Notes: a model not told the origin generated them from the letters alone. A DNA stretch of 64,000 nt from Gnetum montanum (GCA_015680685.1 MNCI01022151.1:117563-181562), one strand, 5' to 3'; numbered from the stretch's first letter, positions 47,450 through 59,859 are shown. Program-made: numbers and translations.

Positions 47450-48479
47450 CGATGAAATGTGATTCGCATGAGCCGCGATATCGCATCCCATGCGATATCG
47501 CGTACGTGATATCGTGTCTTCCCCTGCGATATTGCGTACACGATATCGTTGTCTGCCGCCATATCTATAAATAAGAGGTGGCACTCCCCTTATTCCTCAT
47601 CCTAGGCTAGAAGTAGGAAAACTTTGGTAGTTTGATCACTCCAGAGATAGAATATTTTCCATGTGCCCGCAGTAGGAGTTCCAAAGTGAACAGATCTTTA
47701 TTAGAGCAACATTGTACCTAAACACAAGTTGTGTATGACAATAAAGATGAGCTTTCCAGATAAACCTTGTAGTGCATGGAATAGGATTTTATTTATTTCT
47801 TTCTCTCTCACCCTTAAACTCCTAGAATTTGGTATGAGTACGACTTGATTACGAGCATCTAAGGATGTGTACGATTAGTCAAGGAATTAGTTGCTCATCA
47901 CAACTTGACTACGAGCATCGAGTGTGACTACTTGGTAACCCAGTGGCATATCTAGGATCTACGCTTGGTAATCCTAGTGGTAGTCGTACACCCCAATGTA
48001 TACGGTTAGTCAAGGAATCAGCCACTCATCGCACTTAGGCTAGATAGATTCTCTCTCCCCTTTCCTCCTAGTTAAGTTCCTTAGTACACCCACTTCAAGC
48101 ATGTGTGTTACACGCGGTGATCCCAGCAACGATTAGCGTTTGGTAGCCGCGGATGCATCGGTTCAGGGTGTGTATGGTAAGTGGGAAGGAATGCTGATGC
48201 TAGGTAATTTAGACTTAGTCATTAGTTAGAGTTAGTTAGTTTCTCAACCCTTCACCTCGATAGCATAGGAGAAAAACATAAAAGACTATAAAAATCATAT
48301 ACCTCGGACTTACTTAACCATACACTGTGACAACTATAAGTAAGTTTGGGAAGACAACAAATGATTAACCCCAAGTGTTCCATGGGGCGTGTAGGCACTT
48401 AGTCTGTGGAGTTCGACTGGATCGCATGTGCTACACTCATTTCGTATGGTTGAGTGTAGGGGTACCTCGCCACTCATCA
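47450..48479 (+). mobile_element. 5' LTR of A
   Basis: The first base is C where the 3' LTR has T, and the LTR ends ACTCATCA. Five GATATC-type palindromes (47474-47550) lie just upstream of CTATAAATAAG (47565-47575). ACAATAAAGATGAGC is near 47740. Most differences from the 3' LTR are transitions, concentrated at CpG-rich palindromes. Confidence 0.92.
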
Positions 48480-48480
48480 T

Positions 48481-48498
48481 TGGTACCGTTGCCGGGGA
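48481..48498 (+). other. Primer binding site of A (tRNA-Asp)
   Basis: TGGTACCGTTGCCGGGGA matches the complement of the plant tRNA-Asp 3' end at 16 of 18 positions. It lies one base after the LTR. Confidence 0.88.
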
Positions 48499-48623
48499 CT
48501 AAGTGTTTGTGCGCTAAATAGAACATAAAGGATATCACTCATATCGTTGGGAGCCTAAACGAACCTTTAGGTTAATTAATTAAACAAGAATTTATATAAT
48601 GGTGAAATAGCACACCGATAACA

Positions 48624-50287
48624 ATGTCTTCTTCTCATAAGAGCAATTCACCACCTAAGGACCATACACGAGACAGTCGGCAACATAAAACACATAACCA
48701 AAACCAGCCGGTGCCTCAACAATATAAGTTGACATATACTCATCTTGATGAGTATATCCCCAACTTTACTTTTATTCTCCATCAAGACAAACAAATGTGC
48801 TTGAGAGATTTGCAAGGTAACATCATGTTACCCCCAGATCGTGGCACTTAGATCATCACCACGATCGGGGCTGTAGCAGCTGAAGAGAAGGCAAGAAACA
48901 TCGTCATGGCGATGGTTTCCCTTATTCTTCCCCTTCTTCACATCACTCACCCTCTCCTTCCACATTTGGATGCAGCCATCATGAACATAACGGAGAGGAT
49001 AAAGGTAGACAAAATGAGAGACATCGACGAGAAAGTCGAGAGAGAGGATAAGGGCAAGGACGTAGGGAGAGTAGGGAACAACGTAGACATCACAGGCATC
49101 ATGAAAGAGATGATCATGAAAAGCTCCTACTCGCAACCTAAAGTATGCTTAACATAACAGAGGTAGTTAGGATTCCCACAAGGCATTTAAAAGATAGTCA
49201 GATCAAACGTTTAGACATGAACAATATCCCATGATTTGAAGGGGGATACAATGTAGATCAAAAAAATCACTTACAAGCATTCCATGATGCCTATGCCTTG
49301 CAGAATATAGAAAACGAGTGGCAAACTCTTAAGTTGTTCCCAAGGACACTCATCAAGGAAGCAGAGAGTTGGTACCGGTCCTTAGAACCAGAAACCATCA
49401 AGAGGTGGAGTACGATGCTAGAACTCTTCAACAATAAGTATCAAATGTACTCCCAAGTGTCTAATTTATGTAAGTAGATCCAAGGCTAGAAACAAGGTAC
49501 ATATGAACCCTTGGATGCTGCCATGACCTGCTACTACACATTGTTACATTGTTGCCTGGGCCATGGATACACTCAGCAAGATCAACTTCACCACATCGTG
49601 GATGGGCTAAGGCATAAAACTAGAAGAACCCTTGGGACTTATGCCCAAGGGAGACTCTCACAACTTAGAGCCCATGAAGTACATAGCTTGTTGGAACATG
49701 TAGCAAAAGAAGAAGGTGAGCTACGCAAAAGGGAAAGTGCGGAAGAATACAACCGTGACCCCTCTCTTCAAAAGAAGGGAGTGAAATTTTGTGATGAAGA
49801 GGATAAGTCATCAATCGAAGAGTTGGTGAATAGGAAAACCTTGCCAATTCAAAAGTTAACAATAGAAATAGCAGCTAAGGTAGATGACGTATGGAGTTCC
49901 TTAGACTCTAAAATTGAAACTGTCTTAAAAATTGTAGAAGAGTCTAAGGTAGAACAAAGTAGTGACAAAGGTAAGACAAAGCGGAGAGATTTAGGCCCTG
50001 CACATAACAAGGGTAAGGGGAAAATCACTAACTCTGATGTGGTTGTGGATTCAGACATAGACGATGACAGTGGATGTGAGATCTGCCACTATGACTATCC
50101 TAAGGGATGTTGCCCAATCATCTCACATCTACAGGAGTCTGGGGTGTATGCACTTAATCCAAGACTTAATCAACAGAAAACACCCCATAGGTTACTTTAT
50201 TCCCAAGGTAACCCAAGGCAGTTCCACCAACCATTAACGTATCATCCAACTGGAACTCTGCCACAACCCATTGGACAACATCAATAG
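48624..50287 (+). pseudogene. gag of A
   Basis: The ATG at 48624 opens a proline- and histidine-rich N-terminus (SSSHKSNSPPKDHTRDSRQ), which stops at 48851. The gag domain (about 49240-49560) shows NEWQTLKLFPRTLIKEAESW and STMLELFNNKYQM. The longest open part, 49511-50287, continues with the gag C-terminus and an acidic and lysine-rich tail containing a cysteine cluster (GCEICHYDYPKGCCP). Frames change between the pieces, so it is not intact. Its job would be the particle shell of the element. Confidence 0.75.
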
Positions 50288-50682
50288 TGGCAATACCCAT
50301 AGTCATGGGGGATGCCATCACCAAAACATTAGTACCCTTACCGGCAGCTTGACCCTTATGGATATTATGTGCAGTAGCCAATTTCTCCAAGTGACTCTAC
50401 GAGTCACACAACTCCCCACCATCACTACCAAGTTTGGGAGTAGTTCATAATAACTCCTTCTTCTCCAGGAGACACTCCATACCCACACCATCCTCCAAAT
50501 CCATCTGCACCTCTTCCACAAGTAGTTCTCATAACACCTCCTGCTCCAACAATGCAAGGGGAAATTTCTCCTCAACTGCAACAACGTCACGCTGTGAGAG
50601 CTGTAAATATTCAACTTGCTGCTGGTTCTGACAACTGTAAAAGAGAAGACCCTTCTTTAGAACCAAAAGCCCAGACAAACTC

Positions 50683-51594
50683 TTGAAACAACAAGCTGTT
50701 GAGCCCATGTACACTCCTCCACCATCTAACACTTCGGAGCACCCTTCAGTGCAACAGAGCTTAACGCATATGGTTATGTTAATGCATACCATAATCGACT
50801 GGATCAAGGTAGGCCACCTTCCCAGGAAATTAACTGATCCTGAAAGTCCCTTAATCTACCTTCAAGTCACCGAAAATGAACCACATAAATCTCTTCTTGA
50901 CTCAGGTTCTGAAGTTAACTTAATTTCACAAGAGATGTATCACGCTTGGAACCTGCCCCAACTTAAGAAGAGTAACATTCAACTAGAGCTGGCAGACCAG
51001 TCCATCACCATTCCCTTGGGATTGGTGGAGGACATCATTACCATTGTGTATGGTTGGTCTTACCTAGCTAATTTCCTGGTGATTGAAGTCAACAACAACG
51101 TACGGGACTTCCCAATTATAATGGGAAGGGCATGGCTGAGTACAGTAGACGCATGCGTTAGGATCTGCGATCTTTCCTTGGAAATCTCTAAGATAAATAT
51201 TTATGGAAAGATCGAGAAGAGGAAAGTTCCATGCATCACATATAGTGATTCATCAGGTGATGACATGGAGGAAATGCCTCCATGTAGCAGGTATGCCCTT
51301 GAAACTTTGAAACAAAGATGCCTATATGTAGCAACCACACAACTAGTAGTAGACACCCTGTGGTTGATAGCTACTCGAAGGAGAAACCAAATATGCATGG
51401 AACAAACTGAGGAAACCCATGCCCATAATGAAAGCATATATACATTGGAATATGAGCATTGCCAACTTCCACCCCTTAATCTAAGATCATCAATTGGGAG
51501 AAGTTGGGCACTTCTTAGAAATTCAAACAGGCACTCATTATTTTGGATCTCTCCCTTTCCACTCAATCATGGGGGAGATGGCCACCTATGCTAA
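50683..51594 (+). pseudogene. Retropepsin-like protease region of A, fused to post-integrase sequence
   Basis: The open frame has SLLDSGSEVNLISQEMY near residues 69-85, the D-S-G active-site motif of retroviral-type aspartic proteases. LADQSITIPLGLVEDI and FPIIMGRAWLSTVDA follow, as is usual for Athila-type proteases. The last 30 or so residues come from sequence corresponding to the DNA after integrase in D1 (ATCTCTCCCTTTCCACTC...CATGG), so the natural C-terminus and all of RT are gone. Confidence 0.8.
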
Positions 51595-53364
51595 CCATAT
51601 GGGGCCCTCAGTTCTTTTAAGTTTTTGTTTTACACATTTTTGTTTTACAAATTTCTTTAACTTTTCTTGTTTTTGTTTTACAACATCGTTATACTTTTCC
51701 ATTTTGTATGTGTGTGTGTGTAGCCACCCTGTACGTTTGTCACCCAATAATTGTTTGGAATGATGGTATGAACTATTTTTATTGATTGCTAATGTTTGGT
51801 TTTTACCTTTAAGTCACAATGTTGATACTCAGGTATGTTTCTTTTGATATGGTAGGCAATGAGTTCACTTCATCCATCCATCCACCAGTTTCTATGGTCT
51901 CTCTCGGCTTGGAAATGTACAGTCCCCTTCTAATAAGAACTTAAACGAATCAGTGATTGGGCATTTTTCAAACTAAGGAAGGACTCAAGGATTGAAAAGG
52001 GTGTGGCTTCAAGGGAACTTGATGCTTTTGTATTGGCCATTAAAAAGTCTTTGCATGGTGTGGTTCTCATGCATAAAAACACAAAAAAAAAAACTAAGTG
52101 AGAATTCAAAGCACACCCCTTAGACAAAATAAACTTGGGCTACAAGCACTAGTAATGGAACCAAAAGTGTTCCCTCTAACTAAGGCCTTTATCGCTTCCC
52201 ATTCTCTCATTTGTTTCATCGAAATGGTGGTGGCTCTTGGGGGAAGCATCCTTGTTATTCAAGTGGATGGTTTGGCCAAGTGCATTGATGCAAAGTCACT
52301 GGATGTGGTTGGTTTGAGGCTGGAGTTGGAATGAGATATGCCAAATCACATTAATCATGAAATCCACAAGGGACTGTACATCACCTTGTTCTTGGGATTC
52401 CATTCCATTTTCTTCTCTCCATCCTTCTCTCCATTATTCACCTCATTGTCGATTATATCATTAGTGTATATTTTGGTAGATGCATTATTTTCTTTTTGGT
52501 AAATTCTTGCGGTTAAGACTTTAACTCTTGTTCCAATTGACATTCCCGAAGCCTATGGACTCTTTGAATGTGGGTTTTTCAGGGCATTAAGGGCATGAGC
52601 CTACTCTGGGGAGGACCCACTGACATTCCTATGTGGTGCACCAGTTAACTTCTTTTCCCTAAATTTTTTGCAATTAACTTTCTTTTGTTCATTACCATCT
52701 TGACATCCATTTCATTGATGCTATAGTTGTCCCTTTTTATATATCTTTCTTACTCTCCTTTCTCCATTCTAACGCTACCAGAGGTTCACAATTAGTCATG
52801 GGGGTACAGGGCTCGATTTTTTCAATTTTCTCCTAGCCCCAAAATTTTTTGATTTTCTTCCTAACCCCTAAACCTTCAATAGTCATCATTAATATATCTC
52901 TAGATCCGTATCAACCATACCACAACCTAGCCAACGAACTTACACCGAAGCAAGGTATCAATTACATGATGATTCATTTACCCTTGCTAATATAGGATTG
53001 TGTTGTATGTGCAGATGGAAATCATACAACAATGGAGTTGGATCTGGAAGGAACACTTGGAATGGAGTAGCACTGAAGTAGCTATGCAAGGAGCAAGATC
53101 AATGGCGTGCTCATGGATGGACAAAAAAGGTGCAATCTTGGCATTGGTAGCAGCAACACTTCTTTCTCTCTCTCTTTCTCAGCTACCAACTAAGGCCTGA
53201 TGTCATTGTAATAAGGTGTTCACCCTTGTTGTCATGAATACCACTTTTGTCAAGTCTTGTAATGATGATCCATTTACATGTCATCCCATTAGTTCCATTC
53301 CCCTCAATAATTCCATACCTTCTCGATATTATTGTAAGGAACTCGAGGACGAGTTTTCATTCAG
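51595..53364 (+). other. 3' non-coding spacer of A
   Basis: A T-rich stretch resembling 2495-2640 in D1 comes first, then homologous spacer and the conserved hairpin (52566-52628). A second TCATGGGGGTA occurs at 52798-52808 in addition to the one before the 3' LTR. ORF2 is largely missing; short frames at 53000-53200 and 53216-53404 may be scraps. Confidence 0.55.
52566..52628 (+). promoter_or_regulatory. Conserved hairpin, A copy
   Basis: The arms GAATGT (52566-52571) and ACATTC (52623-52628) are perfect complements. The core TACTCTGGGGAGGACCCACT is at 52602-52621. The arm sequence differs from D1 and D2 but still pairs. Confidence 0.5.
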
Positions 53365-53375
53365 TCATGGGGGTA
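53365..53375 (+). other. Polypurine tract of A
   Basis: TCATGGGGGTA abuts the 3' LTR start TGATGAGATG. Confidence 0.8.
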
Positions 53376-54421
53376 TGATGAGATGCGATTCGCATGAGCC
53401 ATGATATCACATCCCATGCGATATTGTGTACGTGATATTGCGTCTTCCCCTGCGATATCATGTACGCGATATCACAGTCTGCCACCATATCTATAAATAA
53501 GAGGCGGCACTCCCCTTATTCCTCATCCTGGGCTAGAAGTAGGAAAAATTTGGTAGTTTGATCACTCTAGAGATAGAATATTTTCCATGTGCCAATAGTA
53601 GGAGTCCCAAAGTGAATGGATCTTTATTCGAGCAACATTGTACCTGAACACAAGTTGTGTACGACAATAAAGATGAGCTTTCTGGATAAACCTTGTAGTG
53701 CATGGAATAGGATTTTATTTATTACTTTCTCTCTCACCCTTAAACTCCTAGAATGTGGTATGAGTACGACTTGATTACGAGCATCTAAGGATGTGTATGG
53801 TTAGTCAAGGAATCAGTTGCTCATCGCATGCGATATGAGTATGACTTGACTACGAGCATCTAGTGTGACTACTTGGTAACCCAGTGGCATATCTAGGATC
53901 TACGCTTGGTAATCCTAGTGGTATTCATACACCCCGATGTGTATGGTTAGTCAAGGAATTGGCCGCTCATCACACTTAGGCTAGATAGATTCTCTCTCCC
54001 CTTTCCTCTTAGTTAAGTGCCTCAGTACGACCACTTCGAGCATGTGCGTTACGCGTGGTGATCCCAGCAACGATTAGCTTTTGGTAGCCGACGGTTGCAT
54101 TGGTTTAGGGTGTAAACGGTAAGTGGAAATGGATGCTAACACTAGGTAATTTAGACTTAGTCATTAGTTAGAGTTAGTTAGTTTCTCAACCCTTCACCTC
54201 GATAGCATAGGAGAAAAACATAAAAGACTATAAAAATCATATACCTTGGACTTACTTAACCATACACTGTGACAACTATGAGTAAGTCTAGGAAGACAAT
54301 GAATTATTAACCCCAAGTGTTCCATGGGGTGTGTAGGCACTTAGTGTGCGGAGTTCGACCAGATCCCACGTGCTACGCTCGTTTCGTATGGTTGAGTGTA
54401 GGGGTACCTCGCTACTCATCA
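53376..54421 (+). mobile_element. 3' LTR of A
   Basis: This 1046-bp LTR runs from TGATGAGATGCG to CTACTCATCA. It carries the palindrome array (53396-53485), TATA box (53491-53500) and polyadenylation word near 53667, colinear with the 5' LTR. Confidence 0.92.
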
Positions 54422-54426
54422 CTAGG

Positions 54427-55050
54427 CCAAGTAGAAACTGCAATTAACAAGTGTGGAGTTAGGGGTTCTCAAAGTAAAATACATTGGTCAAAGAGATGTT
54501 GCAAAAGACTTGATGAAAAGAATGACTAACTGCAAGGAGATCAAGAAATGATTATAGGTGTTCAAGGTTGAGCTTACCTCTTTCGCCACCTAGTTCATGC
54601 AAAACCAATAAAATTTTTTTCAAACTACTATATCTGTGGAATGTCCTAATGAGTGATAACTTGGCCAAGCTTTCTTGGACTATAGGTGATCCATGAATCG
54701 ATGATGAGAAATTTATAATGCTCTTTTAATATTTCCACATGAAGGAAGAAATGCTAGCCAAATGATTGCAAGAGCCACCAAGACCTAAGGAGTCACCACT
54801 ATTAGAGACAACCTAAACATTGTTCAATGGAAACCTTAAAGATTCCTGCAAATTTTATAATTCTTTTATACTTGTTTAAAGTTTTTTCAATATTTTGTAA
54901 TCACTTGAATAAACTTTGTAATACATCATTCAATCATCTAATTAGTTAGTTTATCTATCTAGTTGTTAGTATCACTCCCATAGTTTTATAACAAATTTTT
55001 TCCTAATTTTTTTTAAATTGAGAATAAGTTTTTACTAAGTTAAGAGGGTA
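54427..55050 (+). pseudogene. ORF2 of D2, C-terminal piece and polypurine tract
   Basis: Sequence resumes after the target-site duplication. Its T-rich end, AAGTTAAGAGGGTA, sits in the position of the D1 polypurine tract. The coding similarity is weak. Confidence 0.5.
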
Positions 55051-55836
55051 TGATGAATAGTTAATTGGCTAACTATGATATCACAAATCATAATGGTTAG
55101 TTATGCCTATAAATACTACCCACATACTACATATATGACATCCTAAATGTAGTAGGTAGCTAAGCTCTTGCAATTTCATTTTTCAATTCTTAGTAGCAGT
55201 CATTGAGTGCTCGTAGTGTAGTTATGAATTGATTGCCTAGAGTATTTATTCAAGTGGAATGTACCTTAACATAGTTCATGAGAAACAATAAAGATTGAGA
55301 TTGATTTCATAGCATTGCAACACTCTAAATTAGATTAGATTTCATTTCTAGGATTTATTTTTTGACATTTATTTACTACTTTCCTAGCATAGCATTTATA
55401 ATTTCAGGCACATTAAATCATGGTGAAATGAATGTGACTAACTTTGAGCATAAAAACATAATTTATTAGTAATCCCAAAAATGTTAGTACTTGGTTCATC
55501 TAATAGCATAGTGTTTGGTAATCATAAGTTGGGAATTGACACTTATCATCTTAGACTAGCATAGAATTTATTTTATTGCTTATTAGGTTAATTGAATAAT
55601 TTTTCTTTTTTGAATTAGTCTAATCAATGGTCAAACAATATCACAATCATACATCTTACCTTGGACTAAACCATACACAATAGGACCTCTACTAGTCCAA
55701 GTGAAAATACAATGATGTGCAATTATCCACCAACTTCCTAAATAATAACAATAGTACCATCCATGGATTATGACATGGTTTACCACAATGCTTGTAGATT
55801 GTATGATGGAATATTGGACATACTCATTGCCCATCA
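55051..55836 (+). mobile_element. 3' LTR of D2
   Basis: It begins TGATGAATAGTTAATTGG and ends ATTGCCCATCA. TGATATCA (55056-55065 region) and GCCTATAAATAC near 55110 mark the promoter, and AACAATAAAGATTGAG near 55287 the polyadenylation signal. At 786 bp it is shorter and more decayed than the D1 LTR. Confidence 0.75.
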
Positions 55837-57719
55837 CTTGGTTTTTCACAAGCTACACAAATTTTCCAAACACGCTCAAGGTTTTTATCCACCACAAAGA
55901 TTTCCACCAATGTTTCCTTAAGGCCATTACCTTGAAGTAGAAATATCATCTATAATTTTAATATATTGTATTTTAAAGCATTCAAAACTTGACTCTCAAG
56001 CAATGTACATAAGTTCTTATCTTCATTAGGGATATATACGATTCTTTTAGCCATTGCTTCTTAGGAGCCACTCTTAATTTCAAAAGTTACTCACCATCTT
56101 ACTCTAATACATGTTAAGTTTCCAAGAGGTTTAGTGTAGTAACCTTTCGACAAGACAAATGGAAACTGTGATCACTCTATGCATCTGTATCCAACTTTTG
56201 GAGGTTATTTAAGTCATGTGAAATGATGTGTCTCTAAGTTAAACCACTATAACCAAACATAACATGATAGAAAAAATTAACAATGTTATTAATTAATTTA
56301 TTCATGAGTTAATTAAGACATTGATTACTTCTTTACCATGGTGATGGTAGCATTGTCGCAATGATAATAGAAAAATGATGACATTGAATACAATAACAAA
56401 GTGATTGAAAAAACAAAAAAAGGAAATGAAAAGTTTAAATATCTTTAATATTGAAAACCTTAAAAGTTATTATTCTTAGGTGATTTCTAGCTTTTAGTAT
56501 TGATAATAAACATTTGGCTATTTATTTCTCTAATAGAACTCATAGATTAGTTAATGAAAAATTGCTATATCTTGATCAATTTTTTTCTTATAACAAGTAA
56601 AATCATTGTATTAAAACATCAATCAACATGTTTATTTTCTTTGTTAAAACCAAAACTTATTTTAGCATGTTTATTAGAATTGCAATTTAACTTAAAAAAT
56701 ATATATGTTGCTTTTTTGTTTATTTGATATTAGACTCCTAGTATTTATCTAGGTTTTATTTTGCTCCAAGATATAGTTGTTAATGTGAAAAATAAAATGG
56801 TATATTCTATTAATGAAAGCTTGTATTTTATATAGAGGTATCATTATGAAGCTCGGTACAATAATAAATCTTTTCCTAATTTCAAAAATAGTATGAAAGC
56901 TTTAAATATTTCATTAATTATTCTTCAATGTCAAGCTTTGAAAGGCCTTTTAACAATTGATTTATAAAAATGGCTTTAAAAAATCAATTGATCTGCTAGT
57001 GTTTTTTTGATATTACTAACAAGAAAGAATTCTTTTAACTAAAAATCATTCCAGAGGGTGCATTTACTTCTTTTTAAAATTGACTATTGAACACTATAAA
57101 GTGTTTCCTTTAGATATGATTCAAAAACATTATGTTAATGAAGAAAAAAATTAATGTAAAGTGTTACAAGGAAATGATAGTGACTTTTGATGCAACAAAA
57201 TGTTGTTCCTCATTAAACCTTTTGTGGAGATGTTCTACAAAAGAGATACCCTTGTATAGCTACAACTAAAAAATCAGATGAATTTATCCTCTTTTAATTT
57301 TAAAAAATTTTGATTAACAAAACATGGCTAAAGGACTCTATTTGATCAAGGAAATAAAAAATAGACTTGATACTCATCTAAGAATCTAGTTGGTCAATTC
57401 ATGTAATTCATGTTTAATCCTCTTGTCCAAATGTTAAAGATACACACACACACATATATACTAGTTTATATTAACCATCTCATCATGCACTTTATTTCTA
57501 GAATGTCAAAATAATATGGGTTTAAGAAAGGACACAGTTCATAAACATACTTAACAACTTTGTTGCCTAAAGCTACCATAGGAATTTAATCATCTTGGTA
57601 AATTCATCTTGGTGTCTTTTATCTCATTTATGATAAGTTCACTATTAAGAGAGGCCAAGGATTTAATGATAATTAATATGTATGACTAATACTATAATTA
57701 TATCATATGAATGAAGGAG
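55837..57719. other. AT-rich DNA, nothing recognised
   Basis: I see no gene, LTR or RNA gene. A short CA run is at about 57440-57453. Confidence 0.6.
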
Positions 57720-57734
57720 CACCACTTGGAATGC

Positions 57735-57850
57735 TGGTAAGGTATTGATCTCTCAAATCTTAAGACTTAGGTTCAAGCTTGGGCATAACTACTCAAGAGG
57801 TTAGGCTTTTGCTCATCCACCACCCCTTCTAGGACCTTGCCTTGGCAAAA
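57735..57850 (+). repeat. tRNA-derived SINE-like fragment
   Basis: TGGAATGCTGGTAAGG resembles a polymerase III A box. About 45 bp downstream, AGGTTCAAGCTTGG resembles a B box. The tRNA-like part is too diverged for a functional tRNA. Confidence 0.4.
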
Positions 57851-58410
57851 TGAGCATTGAGCATCTAGGAAATAATCCTTTATATAACATGACTTTAATA
57901 ATTTCTTAATATGAGATATATTATAAAAAATACAAAAATTAACAAAATGTCCATGATGCTATAAGCCTTGATGAAATTCGATAAAATTCAAAAAAAATAA
58001 AGAAAAAATCTAGGAGGGTTATAGAAGCTAGCTTTATAGAACAAAATTAAAATCAGAGGGATGTGAAATGCTCATAATATCTAGGAGATTATTTACTATT
58101 GTATATATCTAATAATGTTGTTAGAAAAACTCCTAAATTATGTTATGATGAAAAATATGATCTCGATTCAAAATGGATCATTATACAATTTTGTTGGAAA
58201 CTCTTTTCAAAAGGAAGCACCTTCTTAGTAGGGTTCTTATATGTGTTTTTGGAGGAAGAGTAAAATCATTTGCCACATCAACCTCTTGGAACAATAGTAA
58301 AAAGTAGTATTGAATTAAAAGAAAAGAGATTAGGCTTACAAGGTAGACCTGTCATGTAGCAATAAAATCAAATATAGTAAATTTCAAAAAATTATTACTC
58401 TGAAGCATGC

Positions 58411-59331
58411 TAATGAGAAGTGAAACAACCAAAGGCATTTTCGCAGTTTACCAGGCCCCAATATTGGGTACACGATATTCGGTAAGCGATATCGTGACCT
58501 GGATACGATATCGTATACATGATATTGTGATTCCTGTGTTAGCCTATAAATATAGCACTCAAGTGCATAGGAAAGAGCCATTAGATTATTAGACATTGGT
58601 TAGTCATTAGAGCATTAGAGATTATTTTAGTCATTAGGAGTATTTTTGTCAGTTTTTAGTTCTTTCCCAAGTGCATGCCAGCAATGTGATGTTTGTAATT
58701 GTACGGAACCTTTGTTCGAGTGTGATGTACTTGGACTCGCACAAAATTGGCAATAAAGATTGAGATTACTCCATCATTGAAGCATTCACTTAGTTTTTAA
58801 TTATTTAATTATTTAATTATTAATTATTAATTATTATTTTCTTAGTGAATATTTCTTTTATCATCATTTGCTATTTCTGTTACTAAATGCGAAATGAGTA
58901 CGTTTTAATCACGAACATTTAAGTGTAACTACATGGTAACCCAGTAGCGTATCTAGTAGTGCTTCAAGTAATGTGCGCTTGGTAATCCCAGAAGTAGTAC
59001 ATGAAGTCCAAGATGTGTATGGATGATTAAGGATGGATGCTCATCGCACTTACGCTAGCTTAGATTTTATTTTTGGTTGTGTATTAACTTAAAAAAGTTA
59101 TTTCTCATTGTCTTTAGGAGTAGCATAGTGTTGGAAATCACATCATACACCTCATTCTGGACTAAACCATACATGATAAAGAAAATACTAGTTTAGGTGG
59201 GAAGACAACAAACTACGATCAACATATAACTATCTAGGTGCCACAACTAGTCCTTCCACAGAGTTCGATTGAATCATGTGTACATGCTTGTATTTGAATG
59301 GTTGAGCGTAGGGGTACCTCGCCGCTCATCA
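58411..59331 (+). mobile_element. Solo LTR of the TGATGA family
   Basis: It begins TAATGAGAAGTG (a TG-to-TA change) and ends GGGGTACCTCGCCGCTCATCA (921 bp, last residue at 59331). Four GATATC-like boxes (58471-58530) precede CCTATAAATATAG (58543-58555). GGCAATAAAGATTGAG is near 58750. No primer site or polypurine tract adjoins. The flanks CATGC and CGTAG are not a convincing duplication. Confidence 0.8.
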
Positions 59332-59344
59332 CGTAGACCCTATT

Positions 59345-59450
59345 GGATCTATCTAATCATACTATAATGTAGGGCTATACCCTAGAATCAAACTTATGAT
59401 TTTGGGTTTCCATGTTAAAACTCTTATCACTAAGCTAACACCTCATTGTT
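59345..59450 (-). repeat. tRNA-derived SINE-like fragment
   Basis: On the minus strand TTAGCTTAGTGATAAGAG resembles an A box, and GTTTGATTCTAGGG, about 35 bp on, a B box. A related copy lies at 59765-59850. Confidence 0.5.
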
Positions 59451-59689
59451 TATATTGCATGATAAAAGTATTTTAAAAATAATTTCAATGTCTAAGCTAT
59501 ATTGAATTTATTTTTCATTCTGTTCCAACATGAGTTTTTCTGTAATTTTTCTAATTCTAATTCTTTGAGTTTCTTTCAAAATTCCATTCCTTACTACAAA
59601 CTATATACACTTGCATGTTTTTTAAAAAGAACCTATTTCAAGGACCTCTCTATAATCACAGTGGTCTTTGTTACATTTGGCTAAAAAGG

Positions 59690-59850
59690 GGGTGTTGGAA
59701 CCCAAAATAGGTAAAACATAGATGCACCCCAAGATATATAGTCCAATTACAACTTTATATATCTTAGCATTGCCCACTAGAATTAAATGCATGACTTGGA
59801 GCTTTCAAATAAAGTGTCTTACCACTAGGCTAACACCTCATTATTGCATT
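59690..59850 (-). repeat. Second SINE-like fragment with a shared 50-bp tail
   Basis: The minus strand carries TTAGCCTAGTGGTAAGACA (A box-like) near 59835-59817 and a decayed B box near 59785. The adjacent ATCTTGGGGTGCATCTATG (59745-59695) matches 26880-26935. Confidence 0.5.
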
Positions 59851-59859
59851 TGGCTAAAA

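Larger units (their letters stand above)
47450..54421 (+). mobile_element. A: LTR element with gag and protease but no RT or integrase
   Basis: It is a complete insertion of 6972 bp with a perfect target-site duplication CTAGG (47445-47449 and 54422-54426). The LTRs are 47450-48479 and 53376-54421, with primer site 48481-48498 and polypurine tract 53365-53375. The coding part has gag and an aspartic protease region, then passes near 51500 straight to sequence that in D1 follows integrase. It therefore lost RT, RNase H and integrase and would have needed them from a relative. Confidence 0.9.
33780..55836 (+). mobile_element. D2: second D-type element, split by nested elements B and A
   Basis: The order matches D1: 3' spacer with conserved hairpin (33830-34310), ORF2 start at 34979, ORF2 pieces on either side of B and of A, polypurine tract near 55041-55050, and LTR 55051-55836. 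The left end, gag and pol are not seen, so D2 is either 5'-truncated or too decayed. The flanks of B and A both fall within ORF2-like sequence. Confidence 0.65.
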
